Assembly (NCBI GenBank): GCA_009778065.1
Contig: WRKM01000019.1
Coordinates: 1 to 64,000, forward strand
Length of the DNA: 64,000 nucleotides
Reading direction: 5' to 3'
Origin: Oscillospiraceae bacterium
GTDB lineage: Bacteria; Bacillota; Clostridia; Oscillospirales; Ruminococcaceae
Shown here in pieces: positions 50,165-59,208 of this stretch. Within the stretch, counting starts at the first letter, position 1. Each line of letters starts with the position of its first letter. The translations under genes were made by a program, and so were the position numbers. Under the pieces are notes generated by a model that saw nothing but the letters and a program-made list of their open reading frames with translations, was not told where the DNA came from and ran no database searches.

Positions 50165-51964
50165 ATGGAGATTAAAGGAAATTCTTTTGCGGCAATGTTA
50201 ATAAATGACAAAGAATTTGATGAATACGAGCTACCCGAAGAGATAACCTCTCGCTTTTTCGCTATTGAAAACCTGACCGCAAGCGATTACGGCGAAACAT
50301 TTCTGCTCGAGGAAAAAGACAGTGGTAAGCGTTATGTCTTAAAAAGTTATAAAAAGTCGAGCCGTTCGGGTGATATACTCGAAGCTGAGTTGTTACGCAC
50401 TTTTGAACATAAAGGCTTACCCAAATACGAAGAGGGTACGGAAACCGAAGACGCCTTTTTCACTTTGCGCGAACACATCGAAGGCGTCACTTTAGAACAG
50501 TATTTTCATAATCATAAACCGAGCGAAGGAAAAACTGTAGGTATTATTATTGAAGTATGCGAGATTCTTTCGTTTTTACACTCTCAACAAGCACCGATTA
50601 TTCACAGAGATATAAAGCCTTCTAATATTATCATTGATGTTTCCGGTGGCTCGTCTAATGCTTCCGGTGGTTCACCAAATGCCTCCGGCGGCTCGCCGGT
50701 TAAGTTGATTGATTTCGGGATTTCACGGAGATACTCCGAAGACGCGCCCACCGATACCGTTTGTTTCGGTACGCAGAAATTCGCACCGCCCGAGCAGTAC
50801 GGCTTCTCCCAGACCGACAGCCGCGCCGACCTCTACGCACTCGGCGTTGTTCTTCGTTACCTACTCACAGGCTCGCCCGAACCGACCGTACAGATTAGTA
50901 ACAAAGCACTTGAGCGGATTGTCGCAAAAGCCACGGCGTTCGCGCCGGAACAGCGTTATCAGAGTGCGGCGGCGTTCAAAAAGGCGTTACAGAACTACAA
51001 CAAGCGTGTTAAACCTGAGGCACTGATTTCAATGTTAGCCGCGGTTTTTGTCATATCTGCCGGCGTATTTTTTGCCTTAAAACATACGGACATTTCTACC
51101 TACGAGCCACCGGAGATTTTACCCACACCGGAAACTTCATCCACACTTGAGATTTCAACCGCATCGGAAACCTCATCTACACCGGAAACATCGTCCGCGT
51201 CGGAAACTTCACCCGTGCAGGAAATCCCCGACGGCGTTTATGTTTTTAAAGAACCGCTGATTGAAAAAGCCGCGCGTTATGTTCTTCAAAAAAACGAGGA
51301 CGAGTGGATTTTCCCGGATGAATTGAAAACCGTTACAGGCATTTATATTATCGGGGAAGAAGTCGCGGCTTCGAGAGATGAATATTGGAATATTTACGGG
51401 CAGTATAGAGATGGAATCACACCATATGGTTTTACGCAAAGTTTAGAAGACCTAAATGCAATGGAAAACTTGATTGATTTACACATTATGGCGAATACAA
51501 TTGCCGATATTTCGCCGATTGCCGAGAACAAGCAACTGCGCGTGGTAGACTTTGAACGGTGCGAATATATTACAGATTTTTCACCGCTCTTAAATCTGCC
51601 GCTGTTACGTGATATAAAAATAACTCATACGGACGTTGATGATTACACTATTTTTAAGGAAATAAGCACTCTTTACGGGCTGAGAATTCAGTATACTACG
51701 CTTGGCAGTATAGCCGAACTTGGATTTCAACCTAACATAGAAATTTTAGTTTTGCATGGCTCACGCAGGATTGAAAACTTGAATGGTATTGAAAATTTTC
51801 CGTCACTAAAAGAACTCAATATTGACAACACGAGTATTACGGATTTTTCACAACTTGACAATTTGCCTTACTTGAAACACCTGCAAATAAGCGCGGATAT
51901 GCGCCAATACCTGCATACGTTGAATCGCGATGACGTTGAGGTGTATACACCGCAAATGCCCTAA
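50165..51964 (+). CDS. transmembrane serine/threonine protein kinase with Ser/Thr-rich stalk and LRR-like ectodomain
   Basis: IIHRDIKPSNIII, LIDFGISRRY, FGTQKFAPPEQYG; TM ISMLAAVFVISAGVFFAL; PETSS-type repeats; C-terminal LRR/internalin-like blocks. Confidence 0.87.
   Translation: MEIKGNSFAAMLINDKEFDEYELPEEITSRFFAIENLTASDYGETFLLEEKDSGKRYVLKSYKKSSRSGDILEAELLRTFEHKGLPKYEEGTETEDAFFTLREHIEGVTLEQYFHNHKPSEGKTVGIIIEVCEILSFLHSQQAPIIHRDIKPSNIIIDVSGGSSNASGGSPNASGGSPVKLIDFGISRRYSEDAPTDTVCFGTQKFAPPEQYGFSQTDSRADLYALGVVLRYLLTGSPEPTVQISNKALERIVAKATAFAPEQRYQSAAAFKKALQNYNKRVKPEALISMLAAVFVISAGVFFALKHTDISTYEPPEILPTPETSSTLEISTASETSSTPETSSASETSPVQEIPDGVYVFKEPLIEKAARYVLQKNEDEWIFPDELKTVTGIYIIGEEVAASRDEYWNIYGQYRDGITPYGFTQSLEDLNAMENLIDLHIMANTIADISPIAENKQLRVVDFERCEYITDFSPLLNLPLLRDIKITHTDVDDYTIFKEISTLYGLRIQYTTLGSIAELGFQPNIEILVLHGSRRIENLNGIENFPSLKELNIDNTSITDFSQLDNLPYLKHLQISADMRQYLHTLNRDDVEVYTPQMP
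50642..50698 (+). repeat. 21-bp coding tandem repeat (SGGS[SP]NA) inside kinase domain
   Basis: TCCGGTGGCTCGTCTAATGCT / TCCGGTGGTTCACCAAATGCC / TCCGGCGGCTCGCCG. Confidence 0.85.
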
Positions 51965-52017
51965 TTGTGATTTTCATAAAAAATCTTGACTTTTTAGGGA
52001 AAATGTGATAGTATTAA
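51965..52017 (+). repeat. 53-bp promoter repeat, copy A
   Basis: Matches 53034-53086 at 49/53 by eye; contains TTGACT (51986) - 17 nt - TAGTAT (52009-52014) with TG extension. Confidence 0.85.
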
Positions 52018-52033
52018 CAAACGGAGGTTTATA

Positions 52034-52930
52034 ATGAAAAAAATTATTTTATTTATAGCAATTTCTCTGACTGTTTTTATAACAGCGTGCGATGTTAAAG
52101 AGAGTACAAACGAAACGCCGCGCGAAATTCCGTCAAATGAGCAATCAATCGAAAACATTGTTAATAGCGGCACGGAAGAGCCAAAAGACAAAGCACTGCT
52201 TTCCGCTATTAGTGAATTTCCGTTAGACAGTTTTACGGGACTTGACGGCATTACTATTTCAAAAACCGAAGCAACGGGTTTTGCCGGAAATATTTTGATT
52301 TTTGATTTCGGGTATATCAGGGAGCCGTCGCTTGAATATCTGACGACATTTAATACGCCTGATTTATTTGACTTTGACAGACTTGAATTCAACGAAGATT
52401 TTGACAGTAATGTATCAATTAATTACATTAAAGCGGAAAAGGGCGATATAATCAACGGGTTTCAAGTTGAAGCTGCAAGTTTTGCCGTTTCTGTAATGAA
52501 TTTTGAAGATGAAAACGGTGATATTTATCAAGAAATAAATGTAATTGAATGTACGGTGGTGTTTTCCGGAACGCATACGATTACGGGCGTGATGTACCGT
52601 GTTCCGACTGACCCTGATTATATTGATATGGGCGGAGATTTGCTTTTTTATCCCGATGCAAGTAGTGAGCGTTTCTTTCCTCTTCCATATTCTTTTACGT
52701 CTTTCCCGACACAGGTGTTTGATTTTGATTCAAGGTTCGCACTCCGAGGAGACACTACACGTCTGTTTTTAGGAAATGAAAAAGATTATGCAAATGATAT
52801 AGGTGAATATTTCAAAGAAAGCGATTATATTCAATTTGAAATAACTGTTACAGATTTGGCTGTCATGTATCACGAAACAGGAAGCGCAAGAAGTGGCGGA
52901 AAATTGAGCGAGTATAAAATAATCAATTAA
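52034..52930 (+). CDS. hypothetical lipoprotein
   Basis: Lipobox FITAC; GGAGG RBS upstream. Confidence 0.75.
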   Translation: MKKIILFIAISLTVFITACDVKESTNETPREIPSNEQSIENIVNSGTEEPKDKALLSAISEFPLDSFTGLDGITISKTEATGFAGNILIFDFGYIREPSLEYLTTFNTPDLFDFDRLEFNEDFDSNVSINYIKAEKGDIINGFQVEAASFAVSVMNFEDENGDIYQEINVIECTVVFSGTHTITGVMYRVPTDPDYIDMGGDLLFYPDASSERFFPLPYSFTSFPTQVFDFDSRFALRGDTTRLFLGNEKDYANDIGEYFKESDYIQFEITVTDLAVMYHETGSARSGGKLSEYKIIN

Positions 52931-52969
52931 ATAAAGATGAATGAGAGTGAGTGGGTTTGTGGTCTTACG
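52875..52969 (+). repeat. ~95-bp gene-tail repeat, copy 1
   Basis: Matches 53598-53692 with 4 differences by eye; spans 3' end of the 52034 CDS. Confidence 0.9.
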
Positions 52970-53033
52970 GTCATGCTTGATAAAAATAAATTTAATGTTT
53001 ATAAGAGTAGGGTGAAGAAATAACAGAATCATA

Positions 53034-53086
53034 TTGTGGTTTTCATAGAAAATCTTGACTTTTTTGCGAAAATGTGATAGTATTAA
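53034..53086 (+). repeat. 53-bp promoter repeat, copy B
   Basis: TTGACT (53055) - 17 nt - TAGTAT (53078-53083), matches copy A. Confidence 0.85.
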
Positions 53087-53139
53087 TAGGCAATTGCGAG
53101 TTTCGCAATTGTCTATATAAGGCTTAGGAGGATTTTTTC

Positions 53140-53640
53140 ATGTTAAAGATTGCTGAAAAAATAATTTGCGTTATAATGGTAACAATAATAACGCTGTCGG
53201 TGACGGCGATTTCGATATCGGCTTCTTCCGGAATAACAATTGAAGAGTTCGCAGAAGAAATCAGAGAAAAATATAAAACCCTTTATACCGATGAAATAAG
53301 TCATTATATCATCGACTATACGTTATGGGTCGTCATTCCTGACCCGCAGTTTGTTTACACCTTCAATGACAGTATCGAGGATGCATACGAAGTCATGGAA
53401 GCCACGCTTGACAGCTCTCTGCCGTACACGGGCAACGTGGACGAATTCGAGTTTGCCCCTTTTCCCGATATGTCCGGCACTTCGCAAAACCCGTCCGGCG
53501 GAGAAATGAGAGAACCGACGGATAACCCCGACACCGGGGTTAGTATTACTTCGGGAGTTGTTATTTCTATAGCTTTTACGGTTCTTGCGATTTTGATAAA
53601 CAGGAAGTGCAAGAAGTGGCGGAAAATTGAGCGAGTATAA
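53140..53640 (+). CDS. hypothetical secreted/membrane-anchored protein with NPDTG-TM-basic tail
   Basis: Signal peptide; C-terminal NPDTGVSITSGVVISIAFTVLAILINRKCKKWRKIERV. Confidence 0.75.
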   Translation: MLKIAEKIICVIMVTIITLSVTAISISASSGITIEEFAEEIREKYKTLYTDEISHYIIDYTLWVVIPDPQFVYTFNDSIEDAYEVMEATLDSSLPYTGNVDEFEFAPFPDMSGTSQNPSGGEMREPTDNPDTGVSITSGVVISIAFTVLAILINRKCKKWRKIERV

Positions 53641-53692
53641 AATAATCAATTAAATAAAGATGAATGAGAGTGAGCGAGTTTGTGGTTTTACG
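53598..53692 (+). repeat. ~95-bp gene-tail repeat, copy 2
   Basis: Matches 52875-52969; spans 3' end of the 53140 CDS in a different reading frame. Confidence 0.9.
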
Positions 53693-53737
53693 AAAGTTGT
53701 GCAACATTCACAATTTTCGCACCGGAAATTCTACATC

Positions 53738-53780
53738 AAAAAAGGGGTTTGTGTGCTTCATGCACACCAAATCCTTTTTT
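53738..53780 (+). terminator. intrinsic terminator
   Basis: AAAAAAGGGGTTTGTGTGC-TTCAT-GCACACCAAATCCTTTTTT stem-loop with T-tract. Confidence 0.7.
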
Positions 53781-53835
53781 GTTTGTGATAAAATGAGTGG
53801 TGAGAAACTTTAATAAAGAATTGAGGAGAGTTTTC

Positions 53836-54402
53836 ATGGCTACAACATACAGCACCACAACATTAAATTACACGCTGAAACACCGCTTTATTTGCGAACA
53901 ATGCAACACTCTTTCCGACTGGGTTTCAAAGGAAAAAAGTGTTCAGATTTCAAATAAAGTCGGCTATTTTACCAACACAAATATTTTACAAAACGAGCAA
54001 CAAAAATCTGTTACAGAGAGTTTTGCAAAAATTCAAGACGATATAAAAGAAAACTTAGACAAAGGAAAAAGCATTTCTTTTTTGGGTGTCGGGAAATGTA
54101 AATCATGCCGAAAAATCCAGTCGTGGTCAAAGTTGAGCGTTACACGTTTGGCGGTTTTGGTATGCGGTATAATATTAGGAGGGATAATAGCCTGTGCAGG
54201 ACTCACCTCAATAGTCGAATCGGATAGGTTACAGGGCGGCATTATTGGTTTAGGTTTGTTAGTTCCTTCGGCGGGCTATCTTTTAATTTACGACCTTCCG
54301 GCACGGGCAAGACATAAAAAGTACGCTGAAACTCTCGAAAAAAGGAATAGACCTGAAATCATGTTTGTCGTGGGTAATAATGTTATTAATCATATTAAAT
54401 AA
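53836..54402 (+). CDS. hypothetical membrane protein with two CxxC motifs
   Basis: FICEQCNTL and GKCKSCRK, two TMs; GAGGAG RBS before ATG 53836 (ORF opens at 53797). Confidence 0.65.
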   Translation: MATTYSTTTLNYTLKHRFICEQCNTLSDWVSKEKSVQISNKVGYFTNTNILQNEQQKSVTESFAKIQDDIKENLDKGKSISFLGVGKCKSCRKIQSWSKLSVTRLAVLVCGIILGGIIACAGLTSIVESDRLQGGIIGLGLLVPSAGYLLIYDLPARARHKKYAETLEKRNRPEIMFVVGNNVINHIK

Positions 54403-54420
54403 TTTTTGGAGGTGCTTAAA

Positions 54421-54723
54421 ATGGGCTTATTCAAGTCAAAAGAAAAAATCAAACAGGGAATCACCGCAGAAAACTTAATGGCTCTTAAAGAGGGTATGAC
54501 TGTCAAAGAAGCTATCCAAAGGGTCGGTGAGCCGCAGTTTGCAATGGAGTCAGCGGCGGCGTTCGCAATGTTCGGCTCTGTGCCGGAATGGGCAAAAGGC
54601 AAGGAAAACTGGGTTTATAAAACACCTTTTGGGGAATTTCAACTCATAGTACAAGATAAAAAGACAGTCGCAGAAGTGAAGTTCGTGGAAGGAGTTATTG
54701 AGAAAATCAATAATCAAAATTGA
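54421..54723 (+). CDS. hypothetical protein, possibly SmpA/BamE-like fold
   Basis: EGMTVKEAIQRVGEPQF...ENWVYKTPFGEFQLIVQDKKTVAEVKF; GGAGGTG RBS before ATG 54421. Confidence 0.55.
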   Translation: MGLFKSKEKIKQGITAENLMALKEGMTVKEAIQRVGEPQFAMESAAAFAMFGSVPEWAKGKENWVYKTPFGEFQLIVQDKKTVAEVKFVEGVIEKINNQN

Positions 54724-54740
54724 TTAAAGAAAAGGATTTA

Positions 54741-55931
54741 CTAAACTAACTCCCACAAAAATTTATCCGGCTCGTTAACAAATAACCCTCTCAGTTCATT
54801 ACACAAGATTTCATAATCCGCAAAAACAGGCGGTTTTTTTGAATCCTTATCAGAAACACGTCCGACTATGTAGGAGGTAGTTTTATTGTTTTCGATAAAT
54901 ATAATTTTCCTTGCGGTGTGAAAAAGGCTCGGCACACCTTTCCCATCGTCTTGATAAGATGGCGGGGTTGCTTTAACCTGCTTTAATTTATTAAAATAAA
55001 AGGGTGTTTCATCCATAACGATTCTGTCATGATAAAGTGTGATTTTTTGCGGCATATTCTTTATTTCTTTACGAGGTTTAACTACCGCATAAATAATAAC
55101 AGGTAATGATAAAATTAATAAAACAGGAACCGAAAAGAACCACGGATAACCTTGAACTTCTATATAAAAAACAGAAAAAACCGCAACAATTCCTATTATA
55201 ACAGACCACATAATGAGTTCGGAACTCATTTTTTTCTTCATTATGTTTTTATTAACATAAAATACGGAAGGTTTATCGTCATGTTTAATGTTATGTGAGT
55301 CCGAATCTTCTGTTTTTGCGGGAACGGGAATGACACCAATCGAATCAGCACACGAAATCATTTCCTCAAACGCTTTTTTTGTGAGAAAATTGCATTTATA
55401 ATCCTTGTGTTTGCCGTCGCTTTTATTGAACACGCGCAGAAATTTATCATTTCCCGACGGAATGATAGAATTAGTCGTATGCTTTACTACGTAAGAACCG
55501 AAAGTATATTTTTCACTTGAAAAGTTTAAGAATGATTGAATCTCGCTTCCTCTGAAAAAACTGACGCCTCTGTCTGACACGGTTATTTTAATATTGCGGC
55601 GATAAAAAGCAAAATACCCCGACAAGAAAAGTGCTCCCGCCCCAATAATGAGAATTACAGGCAGAGTGAAGACCTTGCTATAATCAATAAGGTGCATTTC
55701 AACATCTTTTTGTTCGCCGACCACAAGCGCGATAACTGCGCCGATAGACAAAAACAAGAGCAACAACACTACAAAACGGCTAATCATTGCCCCTTTTGTG
55801 GTTTTAAATTCTCTTTTTTCAGTATCAGCGTTTTGGGAGAATCGTTCGGGGAAAAATAACTCTGTATTACAATATCTGCAAAATCTTATATCATCGTGGT
55901 CGTATTTTAAACATCTCGGACATTTCTTCAT
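54741..55931 (-). CDS. hypothetical membrane protein with N-terminal zinc ribbon
   Basis: MKKCPRCLKYDHDDIRFCRYCNTELF; paired TMs. Confidence 0.65.
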   Translation of the reverse strand: MKKCPRCLKYDHDDIRFCRYCNTELFFPERFSQNADTEKREFKTTKGAMISRFVVLLLLFLSIGAVIALVVGEQKDVEMHLIDYSKVFTLPVILIIGAGALFLSGYFAFYRRNIKITVSDRGVSFFRGSEIQSFLNFSSEKYTFGSYVVKHTTNSIIPSGNDKFLRVFNKSDGKHKDYKCNFLTKKAFEEMISCADSIGVIPVPAKTEDSDSHNIKHDDKPSVFYVNKNIMKKKMSSELIMWSVIIGIVAVFSVFYIEVQGYPWFFSVPVLLILSLPVIIYAVVKPRKEIKNMPQKITLYHDRIVMDETPFYFNKLKQVKATPPSYQDDGKGVPSLFHTARKIIFIENNKTTSYIVGRVSDKDSKKPPVFADYEILCNELRGLFVNEPDKFLWELV

Positions 55932-55976
55932 TTTTAGGTATATCCTTTCTGTTTTATCGTTGAAAATTCTTATTTA

Positions 55977-57116
55977 TTAATCAGAATGTTTTAATATATA
56001 ATAAGCACCACGATTATTTCCGACTTTTTCAATAAGCTCATCATCAATCATACCCTTCAAAACGTCTCTGCCACGGCTTTCTTTTAATCCAAAAAGATTA
56101 GCGGCTTCAAGAGTAGTGATTTTGCCGTTTTCCGCAAGGTACGATAAAACCACTCTTTTTCTGTCCTCTTTTACTGCCGATTTACTGCCGATTACTGCCG
56201 ATTTACTGCCGATTACTGCCGATTTATCGCCGATTTTTTCTTGATTATCGCCGATTATCGCCGATTTATCGCCGATTTTCTCTTGATTATCGCCGATTAT
56301 CGCCGATTTATCGCCGACAATAGATAAATCGCGCTTGAAAATTACCTTGAAGAACAAGCCCTCTGTCTGAAATTCCGGCTCTTTCAGTCCTAACTTTTCC
56401 ATAGCTTGATTCATTCTTTTAATGCCCGTCCCCATGCGTTCAATGTAATGCACGCGATGCAACAAACTGGCGATAATTGGATTTCTCGTAATGCTCATAT
56501 TTCCGAAATTATCAGTTGTAATGCCCTTTGGTACAGTACCGGGATTAGTTATTTCCACGCGGTCATCATAAATCTCTACCATTACTCTCGCGCCTTTTTC
56601 AAAGTAATCACGGTGACAAACGGCATTAGTTATAGCCTCTCTTAAAGCATCTTCAGGTAACTCTAATATGTTTTGGCGTTGCACTGTTTTTATTTCGTAG
56701 CGAACTCTTAAATTGCGTTTCAAAAACACAATCGCATTATCAATGTTTTCGATAATTCCTCCGCTTAGATTTTTGGCATCTAAAATATCAACTTTTTCTG
56801 TGCCTTTATATAACGCACACACAACATGAGTAAAATCAAAGCGGACATTTTGGCTGTTATCCCTAAAAAACAGGATTCCTGCGTTAGTAAATGACAGCTC
56901 ACCTTTGCTTGACATTTCCGCACAACCTAAATTCCTCAAAGTCGATTCACGCGGTAAAATATCGCTAATACCCGATTTTTCAAAATAGGATTTATACGCT
57001 TCTTCATTGAATTCATCGGTTATTGGATAATCTTCATTGACAATCGAATCATAAATAACTTTGCCCTCGGTTTGCAAAAACTCAATAATACTATTTTGTA
57101 TTTTTATTATTCTCAC
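55977..57116 (-). CDS. ATP-binding protein (AlbA_2/HATPase_c_4-type putative transcriptional regulator) with repeat linker and C-terminal winged helix
   Basis: EDALREAITNAVCHRDYFEKGARVMVEIYDDRVEITNPG; repeat GDKSAIIGDNQEKIGDKSAIIGDNQEKIGDKSAVIGSKSAVIGSKSAV. Confidence 0.82.
   Translation of the reverse strand: MRIIKIQNSIIEFLQTEGKVIYDSIVNEDYPITDEFNEEAYKSYFEKSGISDILPRESTLRNLGCAEMSSKGELSFTNAGILFFRDNSQNVRFDFTHVVCALYKGTEKVDILDAKNLSGGIIENIDNAIVFLKRNLRVRYEIKTVQRQNILELPEDALREAITNAVCHRDYFEKGARVMVEIYDDRVEITNPGTVPKGITTDNFGNMSITRNPIIASLLHRVHYIERMGTGIKRMNQAMEKLGLKEPEFQTEGLFFKVIFKRDLSIVGDKSAIIGDNQEKIGDKSAIIGDNQEKIGDKSAVIGSKSAVIGSKSAVKEDRKRVVLSYLAENGKITTLEAANLFGLKESRGRDVLKGMIDDELIEKVGNNRGAYYILKHSD
56165..56325 (-). 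repeat. coding tandem repeats in linker of ATP-binding protein
   Basis: Repeated ATTACTGCCGATTTACTGCCG and ATTATCGCCGATTTATCGCCGATTTTYTCTTG units. Confidence 0.9.
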
Positions 57117-57135
57117 CGCCTAAAAACCTCTTTCC

Positions 57136-57954
57136 CTATAGAAACCTCTCCGCTAAATCCACTCCAAACGCCTTCGCCAATTCTTTAAAATTGTCGGGCG
57201 TTATCGTCTGAAGTGTTTTTGCGTTCGCACTCATTATCTTGAGACGAATTTCTGCGGCTTTTTCGATAGTGTCGGCAAGCCCGAAAGTCAAATCAAAATC
57301 CTCGCCCGCGCAGAAAATTCCGTGATGCGCCCAGACTATAACATCATACTTATCCATAAGAGCCGCACTCTTTTCGGCAATATCTCTGCCGCCGCAAACC
57401 TCCCACGGCATAACCCCGACGCCATCCGGAAAAACAATGGCACACTCGGTAATCATCTCCCACAATTCTCGTGTGAAAGTCTTTTCGTCCAGCGGAAGTA
57501 AAAAGCTCAGTGCAATCAAATTCGTGGGATGGCAGTGGTATATAACCCTGTAAGAATCGCCTTTCGCCCGCTTTTTCGCCGCATGGTTCATGAGGTGACT
57601 GAGAAACTCGCTGGTGGGTTTTGAATCGTTATCTAAACCCCATAAAATCCTGTAACTTCCGCCGCTTTGGTCAAGCTCGCATACACCTATGTTTTCGGAA
57701 GGGAAAGGCTCAATGTTACGGAAAAACTTCCCCGAACCTGTCACGAGAAAGATTTCGTCTGCAAGTTCGGGAATTTTTGCGCCGAGCGATACCCACTGAG
57801 CTTTTGTATCAAAGCACCACCGCGCCTCGTCCGCCTCACTTTTTTTTAGCCTGTATGTTAAATTCCCGCCGTTACGCTCATGCCAACCTCTCGCATAACC
57901 ATCAGCCGCCATTCTGATAAACCCTTTAATAAAGCCTAAATCTGTTACATTCAT
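57136..57954 (-). CDS. rhaD: rhamnulose-1-phosphate aldolase
   Basis: GWHERNGGNLTYRL, VIYHCHPTNLIALSF, VVWAHHGIFCAGEDFDLTFGLADTIEKAAEI-type sequence. Confidence 0.93.
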   Translation of the reverse strand: MNVTDLGFIKGFIRMAADGYARGWHERNGGNLTYRLKKSEADEARWCFDTKAQWVSLGAKIPELADEIFLVTGSGKFFRNIEPFPSENIGVCELDQSGGSYRILWGLDNDSKPTSEFLSHLMNHAAKKRAKGDSYRVIYHCHPTNLIALSFLLPLDEKTFTRELWEMITECAIVFPDGVGVMPWEVCGGRDIAEKSAALMDKYDVIVWAHHGIFCAGEDFDLTFGLADTIEKAAEIRLKIMSANAKTLQTITPDNFKELAKAFGVDLAERFL

Positions 57955-57975
57955 TACCTTTCCCCTTTTTAAATC

Positions 57976-59151
57976 CTATTTAAAATCAAAAGTTTCTGTG
58001 TCGCCCGAATAATCTCCTGTGTTTTCCGGATTTACTGCGTTTTGTGGCGGCTCTGTCTTATTTTTCTTTTGCTTAGGTCTTCTTTGGCTGAATACTGTGA
58101 CGCCTATCAGTTCTTCCCCCACGTCCATGATTAGATTATAATATTGGATTTTTTTAATCCAGCGTTTAGGAATCGACTCCGCACCCCTGTATGCCCCGAA
58201 AATCCCGCCGCAAAGCGCGGCGCATACTTCACTATCGCCGTCATGGTTAGCGGCAAGCCTTATGGCATCTGCAAAGCTCTCCGAGTGTATGAAAACGCAA
58301 AACAATGCAATAGCCAAAGCCTCCTCTGCATTTTTCCCCGTTCCGAGACGACTGACAGCGGTACGCGGCGAAACCGATTGGTCACGGACTAATCCGAGCA
58401 TAGCTTTAAGCGCATGCAATGTCTGCTCGTGTCCCTCATATTCTTTAAGGATTCGCATGACCATGTTCAGCGCGTCTTCAAGCGGCTCGCCGTTCATAAG
58501 CTCCGCAATCAGCGCAGAGTAACAACCCGCCGCAAGATAACCCGATGGCGAAGTATGGGTAATAGCCGCGAAATCCGCACCTGCCCGAAACGCTGTTTCT
58601 GCGTCATAATTGAAGTACAGCCCCGCAGGAAGCACACGCTTTAATCCGCCGTTATCATTGTTGCTGTTTACTCTGTGGATTAATCTGCCGTACTGATTAT
58701 CCCTTGCACTAAGCAGTGCATCTATATTTGTCCTGTCGGAATAACGATTCTTGTACAACCCCTTAGCCCTCAAGAGACGGCATTTACGGTGGTTTCTCTC
58801 CGTATCGAAAAGCCATGCGTATTCTTTTCCGGCTATTGTGTTAGTCTGGGTAAACAGCCAGAACTGATATGCGTAAAAAACATAAGTGGTATAATTAATC
58901 TCGCCGCCCCGCGCTTCTCTGTCCGCCCATATAATTCCGTCTGCGGTGAAAAGCGACATCTGCGTGGCATCGGTAAAAAGTGCGGTTTCTGTCTGTTTGC
59001 TTACTGCAAGCTCCAAACAGCCGTGCTTTTCAAACCTTCGGCATATATCGCTGAATTCCATCGCTCTTATCGGATAACCGAACGCATCGCCTATAGCGAA
59101 TCCGAGTAATGCACCCTCATACCTCTCGCGGGCGGAAATCTCCCTTGCCAT
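57976..59151 (-). CDS. ADP-ribosylglycohydrolase family protein
   Basis: YEGALLGFAIGDAFGYPI, FTDATQMSLFTADGI, ANHDGDSEVCAALCGGIFGAYRG. Confidence 0.88.
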   Translation of the reverse strand: MAREISARERYEGALLGFAIGDAFGYPIRAMEFSDICRRFEKHGCLELAVSKQTETALFTDATQMSLFTADGIIWADREARGGEINYTTYVFYAYQFWLFTQTNTIAGKEYAWLFDTERNHRKCRLLRAKGLYKNRYSDRTNIDALLSARDNQYGRLIHRVNSNNDNGGLKRVLPAGLYFNYDAETAFRAGADFAAITHTSPSGYLAAGCYSALIAELMNGEPLEDALNMVMRILKEYEGHEQTLHALKAMLGLVRDQSVSPRTAVSRLGTGKNAEEALAIALFCVFIHSESFADAIRLAANHDGDSEVCAALCGGIFGAYRGAESIPKRWIKKIQYYNLIMDVGEELIGVTVFSQRRPKQKKNKTEPPQNAVNPENTGDYSGDTETFDFK

Positions 59152-59208
59152 ATTTTAAAAACCGTCCCTTCTAAGCACTACGGAATAAACTATTTATGTC
59201 CGTCGTCC

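Noticed and set aside
56165-56325. CRISPR-like repeat array
   Set aside because: Repeats lie in frame within a coding sequence, have no unique spacers, and no cas genes are present.
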